From Panopea generosa (Eukaryota > Mollusca > Bivalvia > Adapedonta > Hiatellidae), in contig CM055895.1 in NCBI GenBank assembly GCA_029582155.1, positions 53,225,250-53,289,249 of the forward strand: DNA of 64,000 nucleotides, given 5' to 3'. Both the position numbers and the translations under genes were made by a program. Under the pieces are notes generated by a model. It was given only the letters and a program-made list of their open reading frames with translations. It had not been told where the DNA came from and searched no databases. Shown here piece after piece: positions 49,901 through 57,927 of this stretch. The stretch's first letter is position 1. Every line of letters starts with the position of its first letter.

Positions 49901-50594
49901 GTTTATCCCAACTTAAAACTCGAATCAGTTCGCCGACATCTTGTTTTAATCAATTTGCATCAAAGAATATATAACTATTAAAATACAATTCGCGTTTGTT
50001 TTGTTTTTTTAATATTTAGAAGAAGATCCTTTTCTGAATAATTACAAATGAGTGGCAACAGCTTAATGAACTACAATAAGTAAATTGGAATATAAATACT
50101 GCAAGCGATTTTCTTATTAATTACAGCCCTTTCTCTTTGTTTTAAAAAAATGCATTCGTTTGCGTTCGCATTTCAAACACTTAAGATGCCACGGATTGTT
50201 TGTTAAGTATAAAAACAACAGACGTTGGAATAGTGACTTCTACATACCTCCATAGTTTACCCAGGGTTTTGCTAAGTTCTGCATTATGAAGATGTGGGTA
50301 TTGGTCAGCCAACTTCCTTCGGGCTGCCTGAGCCCATACCATGAAAGCGTTCATGGGTCTTTTGATATGGGGTTTCCTCTTTTCTCCCCCTAGTCCCCTC
50401 TGTGGCATGGGGATCAGCGACCAGTCGTAGCCCTCAAGTACATGAGACACAGCCTCCTGGATTTTTTCTGGCATTTGATCTCCATTAACTTCCAAGTTTT
50501 TCAGATCTGCCTTAATAACAGAGGGGCTGATAGGGCACCCCTGGCTGTCCTCCGAATCACTCATGTTATCCTTTATAGCAGTTATGTCTAACAT
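37162..50594 (-). CDS. SoxE: SoxE (Sox8/9/10-type) HMG-box transcription factor, three coding exons
   Basis: A sequence-specific nuclear DNA-binding protein of the SoxE group; family members act in neural, gonadal and skeletal/connective-tissue differentiation. The coding sequence joins 50594-50248, 39035-38695 and 37913-37162 and gives 479 aa, close to the 440-510 aa of vertebrate SoxE proteins. Domain order matches the family: an acidic N-terminus, a dimerisation region at about residues 44-64 ([20 protein letters not shown]), the HMG box at about 75-147 ([15 protein letters not shown]...[13 protein letters not shown]), a PPTPPATPN stretch at about 200-208, a K2-like block at about 236-270 ([12 protein letters not shown]...LDQYLPNG) and a Ser/Asn/Thr-rich C-terminal part. 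Both introns follow GT-AG and keep the frame (phase 2, then phase 1). The HMG box differs from my memory of vertebrate Sox9 at only about four positions. Group identity is very secure. Sox8, 9 and 10 split within vertebrates, so SoxE is the right name for an invertebrate gene. Confidence 0.96.
37914..38694 (-). other. SoxE intron 2 (781 bp)
   Basis: Starts GTAAAG and ends TTCCAG on the minus strand. No coding potential or recognisable repeat is seen inside it. Confidence 0.92.
38695..39035 (-). CDS. SoxE: SoxE coding exon 2: second half of HMG box and linker
   Basis: Encodes residues 117-229 plus the first base of Gly230. The acceptor is TTTTCAG|A and completes the split Arg codon, giving [12 protein letters not shown] across the junction. 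The donor is CCAG|GTAAAG, nearly ideal, phase 1. It holds HMG helix 3 ([17 protein letters not shown]), the basic tail QPRRRK, an Asn-rich linker and the [10 protein letters not shown] motif that also occurs in vertebrate Sox9. The exon ends at GRHLPG, equivalent to the GRPLPEGG region just before exon 3 in human SOX9, so both intron positions look ancestral. Confidence 0.95.
41145..41163. repeat. Interstitial telomere-like sequence
   Basis: TTAACCCTAACCCTAACC, about three CCCTAA units. Confidence 0.7.
43657..43678. repeat. (TA)n microsatellite
   Basis: About 11 TA units in SoxE intron 1. Confidence 0.9.
44093..44229 (+). mobile_element. tRNA-derived SINE in SoxE intron 1
   Basis: AGCGGGACCGTGGTGTGATG (diverged A box) and GTGTTTGAACGACCC (B box), then ACTCGAGAGTAAGTCGAGC and an AATAAAAAAAA tail. 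It shares head and body with the SINE at 10918-11092. It lies antisense to SoxE. Confidence 0.75.
46447..46574. repeat. 64-bp tandem duplication, two nearly identical copies
   Basis: ATTACAAGCTCAATGTACAT starts at 46447 and 46511. The copies differ by about one base, implying a recent duplication. GCGGTGGTTT (46501) and its inverse AAACCACCGC (about 46609) bracket the second copy. Confidence 0.95.
47900..48052 (-). mobile_element. Probable tRNA-related SINE in SoxE intron 1
   Basis: The minus strand has GTAGGTTCGATCCTTCGCC, an exact B box (GGTTCGATCC). The A box is not clear. The other strand is open for 62 codons between an acceptor-like and a donor-like site (47867-48052). Confidence 0.5.
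50248..50594 (-). CDS. SoxE: SoxE coding exon 1: N-terminus, dimerisation region, first half of HMG box
   Basis: Encodes residues 1-116 and ends inside the Arg codon of KLWR. The donor reads TGGAG|GTATGT, a good match to consensus, with intron phase 2. The start is uncertain. The first in-frame ATG (50594, [10 protein letters not shown]) has a weak context with T at -3. The second ATG (50564, MSDSEDSQG) has A at -3 and would give a protein 10 aa shorter. No stop separates them. I give the longer form because other SoxE proteins also carry a short stretch before the SDSED-like acidic run, but the overlapping upstream ORF argues for the second. An IKAD motif at residues 27-30 resembles a SUMO acceptor site, and SoxE proteins are known to be sumoylated near their N-terminus. 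Confidence 0.93.
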
Positions 50595-50635
50595 GGATAA
50601 AATGTAAGTCCACAATAAAATAGAATAGTTCTCAT
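50588..50635 (-). promoter_or_regulatory. Upstream ORF overlapping the first SoxE ATG
   Basis: An ATG at 50635 opens a 15-codon frame that ends at a TAG overlapping the first SoxE ATG by a few bases, in a different frame. Such overlapping upstream ORFs commonly lower initiation at the overlapped ATG and favour a later one, here 50564. Whether it lies in the mature leader depends on the unproven start site near 50765. Confidence 0.4.
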
Positions 50636-50791
50636 AAACAAAATATCACGATATCGTCCAAGTTGCTTCAGTCACAAATTAACTTTTTATGTTTTATACT
50701 TTTATAATTGCGAATTAATTAATTATAAAAGTGAACGTTCTACACGTTTCTTCTAACACTGGGGTACAGCTAGCACTGTCAAAAAGTTATG

Positions 50792-50889
50792 TTTATAATT
50801 CTGCTGTACATGCAACAAATAGCTCGTATCATACCGACATTTGCTACCGTCCAATCACAGTCCGCTACCGTTTAGATAAGCTCCGCCCC
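50792..50889 (-). promoter_or_regulatory. Putative SoxE core promoter (GC box, CCAAT box, TATA box)
   Basis: Read on the minus strand, a GC box GGGGCGGAG (50889-50881) is followed by ATTGG, the inverted CCAAT box (50855-50851), then TATAAA (50797-50792). From TATA the CCAAT box is about 55 bp upstream and the GC box about 85 bp upstream, the classic arrangement. Transcription would start near 50765, giving a 5' leader of about 170-200 nt to the SoxE ATGs with no need for an extra exon. Further TATAAA matches at 50706-50701 and 50698-50693 sit in AT-rich sequence and lack such partners. Confidence 0.6.
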
Positions 50890-51345
50890 GTTTTTCGCTT
50901 GTCATGCGCCGGGGCATAAGGGTGAAATAGCTACCTATAGGGTTTAATATGTTTCTTACATCATTTGTTACAAACTACTGCTATCAAAGAGGAACATTTG
51001 TACATCGTAGGGAAATACAAAAAAAAAATACAACTTAGAAAGGTTAAGAGGGCATATTTTGTCTAGGTAGTGACTGTAAATTTCTACAAGTTTTAACAGC
51101 CCACTTACTTGTATCAGGATAGGATTAAATTGGTAAAATGACAACTAATTAAAATTATGGTTAATTGCGTTGTAAATGATTGTGGTTAAATTATTCAGGT
51201 AGAGATCTATATAAAACATACAAAATACAGTTACTCCCTATTGTAGTTATTTTAACTTGTATTATGCACGACGCACTGCAACTCGAGGCTGGTCCATCAT
51301 TTAGATGAGCTCATTATGTCGACACATTTTCTATCATTAAACCAT
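50890..51345. other. Upstream flank of SoxE
   Basis: AT-rich and without repeats, between the GC box and the trinucleotide block. Further promoter elements may lie here but none stands out. Confidence 0.5.
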
Positions 51346-51346
51346 T

Positions 51347-51410
<64 letters not shown>

Positions 51411-51434
51411 GATAATAATATAACCAATGATACA

Positions 51435-51466
<32 letters not shown>

Positions 51467-51488
51467 TATACTACTACTACTACTACTA

Positions 51489-51530
<42 letters not shown>

Positions 51531-51582
51531 AACTACCACTATTACTTCTACTACTTCTACTATACTACTACTACTGCTACTG

Positions 51583-51620
<38 letters not shown>

Positions 51621-51651
51621 ACTACTACTACTACTACTACTACCACTTCTT
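51346..51651. repeat. (ACT)n/(GCT)n trinucleotide array
   Basis: An interrupted ACT array with a block of about 10 GCT units near 51580-51610. Confidence 0.95.
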
Positions 51652-52795
51652 AGTGTAACGGAATGTTAGTTCTGTTGGTTTTTTCAGCGGTCTTAGTGTA
51701 GCGGAATGTTAATTCTATTGCTTTTTCAGAAGTTTGAGTGTAACGGAATGTTGATTATGTTGTCATTTCTAACATATAATGCTGTTAATGATGACGATGA
51801 AGATGCGGTGTACACGGCACCTTCCATTTTTGTTACACGTGCTGTTCCACAAGTTTTTTGCTCTTCCCCAAAGGATTAAACATGAAACTAGCTGATATCG
51901 AACACTGTTGCAAACGCAGTTAACCACTTCGTGACAGCGTTTCGAAACACTAACAACCTCGTGTCTAATTTTAACAGAATTGTTTGATACATCGATTTAT
52001 CTAAACTCTCATATTTAATAAAGTCGTGCGAAATCCATCGACAAGTCGAGATGGATAATGGCGCTAAAGATGTTTTAACATTCTGGTTTCTTATTATTTT
52101 CACAGACATCGTGATCTAAATATAAACTAAAATGAAATAAACATATGATTAGGCATGACATGCAAGCTTACACTGCTGCACTAAACGAGATGATAAGCAG
52201 TTCAGCCGAGGGTACGTTTGTCCAAATGTTGAAAACGTATGTTGGCCATTTTGAATCTGGTGTGAATTTATTTTTTGATTAAGAATAAGTGGGATTTTTT
52301 TCTTCATTTCATGATGTTAGAATACGTATCGTCATGAGATTAAGAGACTGATAATCATATTTTTAGAATTCTGTGGCATGCCTTTTGATATAGGAGCTTA
52401 ATCAACATTGAGACAAAACGTTCTATGGAAACATTATCTATGAAAATATTATTTTATGGGAACTGGTAGACTTCTCGTGGAATTCGATGAGAATACCGTT
52501 GTTAGGTGGTCCTATAAGTCATAAGCTTAACCAACAAGCGACCGTCCCAACATCACGTTATCCCGTCAAGTCTCTGCATGTGTGGAGACAGCAAGCACGG
52601 AGGTAGTAGTTGGAAATAACTTTATTGAATCAACTTGTGCTTTAGCTGGTTATTAGAAGGGATGATACTAAAGTATCCATGCATATCTATTTTTGAGGGC
52701 CTCGTGGAAGATTGAATTGGTTAAAATGCTTTCTTTTCAAATTTATATTTAACTTTTGTATTTGTTTTTTGTATTTGTATTTTGTATTCATATTT
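51652..52795. other. Intergenic sequence
   Basis: Starts with three spaced copies of an AGTGTAACGGAATGTT-like motif (about 51651, 51695 and 51738). No gene recognised. Confidence 0.55.
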
Positions 52796-52978
52796 GTAAT
52801 AATAATAATAATAATTATGGTATTAATAATAATAATAATAATAATAATGATAATAATAATGCTAATAATAATAATAATAATGATAAAATAATAATAATAA
52901 CAAATAAAACAAATAATAATAATAATAACAATAATATTTTTTTTATTATTATTATCATTATTATTACTACTACCACCA

Positions 52979-53064
<86 letters not shown>
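52796..53064. repeat. Compound trinucleotide array (AAT)n(ATT)n(ACT)n
   Basis: Interrupted AAT units (52796-52935) switch to ATT (52938-52965), then to a pure ACT array (52980-53064). Confidence 0.95.
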
Positions 53065-53274
53065 GTCACTGTCACTGTCGCTATTACTATGTGCATATAC
53101 GCTCTATTGAATGAGTATGGTAAGTGTTTGTGTTTGAGCAAGTGTAACACATAATTATGGTAATCTATCTAATATATCAAGTACATACAGCAATACAAGT
53201 CATGTAGTAATATAATTAATGTTTGCGTTCCAAATTCATTCGGATAATTCCATTGAGTGTTATTCGGTGTTGCC

Positions 53275-53665
53275 TTAGTTGTTGAGGCTGCTCTGTAGCT
53301 CGTCTTGTCGTTCTGTTGTCGCTATGTTGTTTTTGTCGCTGTTGTCATCATCGTTATCTCCGTTGTTTTCTTGTTTTTGCTGCTATCTTTTAATATTGTC
53401 GTCAAAGTCTGCCCTCTTCTACTTGTCTCTGGCTTTATCATCGTATTTTCTTGTCTTTCCTGTCATCGCCAGTCGATGTCTTCTTCGTATACTTGTTCCG
53501 TAATATATTCATTTGTCGGGCTGCATATTTAGTCGTATTATCCTTGGCGTCTTAACTTTGCTGTTATTGTTTGTTTGCCTCTGTTACTGTCTTTTTCATC
53601 TTCATCGTCGGTTTTCTTCCTTCGTCATTGTCGGCGTCAGTTTTGTCGTCGTCAAAGTCGTTACC
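53275..53665. repeat. A-poor, T/G/C-rich cryptically simple region
   Basis: Dense TTG, GTC, TCG and CTT triplets and very few A on the + strand for about 390 bp. It looks like an old degenerate GTT/GTC trinucleotide array. Confidence 0.6.
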
Positions 53666-54314
53666 GTACACATATTGCACTAACCTCAGTCCATCACTCT
53701 ACTTCCGATATTAGTAGTATAAACCTACACAAAACTGGAGACTAAGAGGGGGTAGAATGACGTATCGAATGTTCCAAAAAGCCAAATTTGTAACCGAACT
53801 GAGATGTGAAATTGCATCATAATATAATCCCATGTAACGCAATAAGAACTAAAGGTGACCTTAATTTCTATTTAAAATCTATTTCTCAACGAAAATGGTA
53901 ACTCAATTAGAAAGCACGTTTCAAATGATATACCTTTCCATATATCGCAAATCTCTAGTTACAAACAGGGCACGTGACCTTTTGTGATAAATGCTGTATT
54001 TTCTTACTCACCCCACCTTCCTATGGGTCGGGTTGATAGGGTACACGGTAAAAACGTACACTTTTCAATACGTGTTCAATCAGTTCTCATGTAGACAGGC
54101 TTGTTTCCCATGCTCCATGCTCTTTTTTTAATGTTTTGTTTTCATGATTTCACGATCATGTAACATTAATAATTAAAATTCTCATGATACGTTGAAACAC
54201 AAACTTTATTGGTTGAAGTTAATACACCAGTTTGGTTCTGGATATGTGATTCTAAAGGCTTCGATTTAATATGATTTAATATGTATACGTTACACCATCA
54301 TAAGTATCCTCAAC
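53666..54314. other. Intergenic sequence
   Basis: No gene or repeat recognised. Confidence 0.5.
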
Positions 54315-54492
54315 ATGGTCAGCATCATCATCATCACCACTACCACCACCACAACCGCCATCATCATCATCATCATCATCATCATCATTATCATTATCAT
54401 CATCACCACCACTGCAATTACCACCACCACCACCGCAATAACCACCACCACCACCACCACCTTCATCATCATCATCATCACTGTTATCGTCG
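54315..54492. repeat. (CAT)n/(CAC)n trinucleotide array
   Basis: Interspersed CAT and CAC units. The apparent poly-His, poly-Ile and poly-Val frames are artefacts of the array. Confidence 0.95.
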
Positions 54493-54649
54493 TGACCATC
54501 ACAACCACTGTTACTACTACCAATATACTACTGCTTTTTCGTTTTGTTTCTGTGATGTTCCTACTACATGCATTTACTTTTAGTGTGAATGTAAAATAAA
54601 GACAATGCCTTAAAGCAGTGAACGTAATTTGATCGATATATTCATATTA

Positions 54650-54965
54650 AAACAAGAGTTGTCAGAAGACAACAAAGCTCGCTTCTGGGTGTCAACGTCT
54701 AAAAAGGGCCATAACTGTGCCAAAATTCAATCCAGAGGTATGGTTCTTGTTTCTGTGTGTTCAATTGATGATGGTGAACACAAATGCGAAGTTTCATTCG
54801 CATCCAATGCGAAGTTTCATTCGCATCCAATGAATGGTTGCATAGATATCTTAAACTTAAACGCAGACGTTTAACCTGGGTGTCTACAGACGACGACGCC
54901 GACGACGACGCCGGGGTCATGGCAATAGCTCTCCTTGGACTTCGTCCCGGCGAGCTAAAGATAAA
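54650..54965 (+). mobile_element. Dispersed non-autonomous repeat of bivalve type
   Basis: Begins with a GTTGTCAGAAGACAAC hairpin and AAAGCTCGCTTCTGGGTGTC. It continues through AAAAAGGGCCATAACTGTGC and a GACGACGCC triplet patch, and ends GGACTTCGTCCCGGCGAGC. I recall similar blocks as common repeats in bivalve genomes; a search is needed to name the family. It contains a 24-bp tandem duplication (about 54786-54834). Confidence 0.5.
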
Positions 54966-55361
54966 CAACAATAAATGTGTAAACAAAAAACGACCAACCG
55001 CTTGTATATATAACACGAAATTGGACTTGTTCTTAATACTATTGGCTATTTGCGGTAAAATATCGTAGTAAAATGTGGCAGAAATAGATCTTTACCGGAA
55101 GCGGCGAGGAGCGGTTCATGAAGGATCCTCGGTATATGGCGGGGTAGCACTGAAGTTGGATCATCTAACCGCACTAAATAGCGATGTTTAGGTAAGTCAT
55201 CTCTAAGTGGCCTCGATCGTTTAAACTTCCGCAAAAACACAAGCACGGGAAATTTAATAAGTAGATATTACATGAAACTATTTATTAAGTGTCATCTTCA
55301 GTTGCATTATTTTTTTACGAATTGACATGTACCTAAAACGGATTAAGTGCGGCAATATAAT
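54966..55361. other. Intergenic sequence
   Basis: No gene recognised. Confidence 0.5.
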
Positions 55362-55553
55362 TTTGTACTCGGTCAACTCCGGTTTGCACGGACATATTTT
55401 GCGAAAATGTTCGAAGCAAGACGAATGATATCGTTGTTTTCGTTAAAGTACGATTGCACGACGACTCGCCGGCAGATACGAAAGAATTTGTACTCGGTCA
55501 ACTCCGGTTTGTACGGAAATGTTTTGCGAAAATGTCCGAAGCAAGATAAACAC
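55362..55553. repeat. Two copies of a 67-bp sequence, 125 bp apart
   Basis: TTTGTACTCGGTCAACTCCG starts at 55362 and 55487. Both continue through TTTTGCGAAAATGT(T/C)CGAAGCAAGA with about six differences. Confidence 0.9.
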
Positions 55554-55761
55554 ACCCGTTGTCTGTAGATCGATTTATTGGTAAAATGATACAAATTTAT
55601 GTGATGATGCAAACATTGCGTGGAAGACGTTTTTCTATCCAATACATCTTAACTACCATCTAAACCTCATATCAACAGCACGTATTGCTTTTCCTTTTTT
55701 TGGGGGCTTCATGGAAGATAAGTTTGTTGTTGTTGTTATGACCATTATCATTATTATTAAT

Positions 55762-55762
<1 letters not shown>

Positions 55763-55841
<79 letters not shown>

Positions 55842-55858
55842 TTATTATTATTATTATA

Positions 55859-55920
<62 letters not shown>

Positions 55921-55927
55921 TACTATG

Positions 55928-55974
<47 letters not shown>

Positions 55975-55995
55975 TACTATTACTATTACTATTAC

Positions 55996-56038
<43 letters not shown>

Positions 56039-56040
56039 GT
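55763..56040. repeat. (TTTA)n(TTA)n microsatellite
   Basis: A TTTA block to about 55841, then ATT/TTA with ACT variants to 56040. Confidence 0.97.
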
Positions 56041-56222
56041 AATTATATTTGGGCCTATAACTTAAAAAAGGATAAATGTACCAGTGCTTCTCTCAGGCCG
56101 GAAGAGAGAAAGTCCGTCTGTTTTTTCCAACAGGTCATAATGTAATGAATAATCAGTTGCAGCATGAGTTTCAGTTCTGTGACTATACACGTGGTCGGGA
56201 TGTAAGGGGCAGTGGGGTTGCA

Positions 56223-56246
56223 GGGGGGGGGGGGGGGGGGGGGGGG
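56223..56246. repeat. Poly-G run (24 G)
   Basis: Uninterrupted. Its length is likely to vary and may be misassembled. Confidence 0.9.
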
Positions 56247-56802
56247 CTCTCCGTGTCTGTTTCATGTTTGCTTGTGTATGCGTCTTTAATTAACTTTAAT
56301 TGGACATATGAAATGATATACTGTTTTTTTTTAAATATAACTAAAATGAAATATAATAAACTACTACTGACTCGTAAGAACAGTCCTGTTTCAGCCCCGA
56401 ATATACGTGTGTGAATATATACGTCTTATCCGTATAGGTACATGCACCGCCTACGTTCATTCATAAAATTGTATCAAGCCCGATAAAATGTCAAGTTCTT
56501 TTATATATATAAAACACGATGAGTTATTAAAAAAATCCCCTTCCTGTGAGTACACGTGTATGTACAACAAGCCTTGACATTCCCGGACGACGTTACTTAA
56601 ACATTTTATAATTTGGACCACTTCTGACTCAGAACGTGTTTTCGAGAGTGTGTAAGTATAAACTATATAAACAGATAAAATATGATAATAACATCCTTTC
56701 ACCTCTTTATTTCGTTTATTTTAATAATAGATCCGACAGTATATTAAATGAGTAATACCCTATATAGATAATAAAGCTGATAGCAGTTTTAGTATGAGTT
56801 AA

Positions 56803-56808
<6 letters not shown>

Positions 56809-56860
<52 letters not shown>
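56809..56860. repeat. (TA)n microsatellite
   Basis: About 25 TA units. Confidence 0.95.
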
Positions 56861-56863
<3 letters not shown>

Positions 56864-57300
56864 CAGTTTTACTGTATGAATTGAACTGAGTGAATAGATT
56901 GGTGTTTCACGGTATTACCAACACATTATATGTTATATGGTGCTAACAGGAGGAAAGATTCCAGGTTATCGCTCCATGTAGAATACAATAAATTGGAAAT
57001 TCTATCCGAATACGCGAACTGTCACCGCTTATGACATGTATGAGTTACGCTGGTCCATGATTTGTCGTCACTCATTTGGCACCTTGAACCACACGGGCTT
57101 GGTAATTTGATCACAATAATGAATGTGAGATGTATTTTAAGTATTTTCGGCATCAATTTTATCATTTACAAAATGCAGAAAGTAGTGACAAAAATATATT
57201 GGGTCACAGCCTCAGACTTATTTAATTAACATCGATTGTGAACTTAAACAAATCACACTCGAAGTATTCTTGTTCTGACTAGAACCAGTACTAAGCATAT

Positions 57301-57927
57301 GCGGATAAAGTGTCCTGCTAAAGGACACCACACACAGCCATGACGGATAAAGTGTCTTAAAGGACACCACACATAGCCGTGGTGGATAAAGTGTCTAGAT
57401 AAACGACACTACACATAGCCATGGCGGATAAAGTGTCTTGCTAAAGGACACTACACATAGCCATGGCGGATAAAGTGTCTTAAAGGACACCGCACATAAC
57501 CGTGGCGGATAAAGTGTCTAGCTAAAGGACACCACACATAGCCGTGGCGGATAAAGTGTCTAGCTAAAGGACACCACAAAACAGCCGTGGCGGATAAAGT
57601 GTCAAGCTAAAGGACACCACACATAGTCATGGCGGATAAAGTGTCTTGCTAAAGGACACCACACATAGCCATGGCGGATAAAGTGTCTTAAATGACACCA
57701 CACATAGCCGTGGCGGATAAAGTGTCTAGCTAAAGGACACCAAACATAGCCGTGGCGGATAAAGTGTCTAGCTAAACGACACCACACATAGCCGAGGCGG
57801 ATAAAGTGTCATGCTAAACGACACTACACATAGCCGAGGCGGATAAAGTGTCTAGCTAAACGACACCACACATAGCCGTGGCGGATAAAGTGTCTAGCTA
57901 AACGACACTACACATAGCCGTGGCGGA
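57301..57927. repeat. 42-bp minisatellite, about 15 copies, each with a GTGTC/GACAC dyad
   Basis: The unit is GGCGGATAAAGTGTCTAGCT followed by AAAGGACACCACACATAGCCGT (42 bp). Three shorter units read GTGTCTTAAAGGACAC, lacking the TAGC-type spacer (36 bp). 42 is a multiple of 3, so a minus-strand frame repeats a 14-residue ARHFIRHGYVWCPL unit; no gene context supports it. Confidence 0.95.

Larger units (their letters stand above)
39036..50247 (-). other. SoxE intron 1 (11.2 kb)
   Basis: Splits the HMG box between the halves of the Arg codon in KLWR. It contains a SINE (44093-44229), a second tRNA-like repeat (47900-48052), a 64-bp tandem duplication (46447-46574) and an interstitial telomere-like stretch (41145-41163). 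The rest is AT-rich unique-looking sequence in which I see no coding potential. Its length makes it a likely place for enhancers, but that is inference. Confidence 0.9.

Noticed and set aside
51427-53154. Poly-Leu, poly-Thr, poly-Asn and poly-Val ORFs
   Set aside because: Translations of ACT/AAT microsatellites.
54281-54599. Poly-His, poly-Ile/Thr and poly-Val ORFs
   Set aside because: Translations of a CAT/CAC microsatellite.
57602-57787. 14-residue repeat ORF on the minus strand
   Set aside because: A by-product of a 42-bp unit that happens to be a multiple of 3. Units of 36 bp also keep the frame, so length alone is no evidence of coding.
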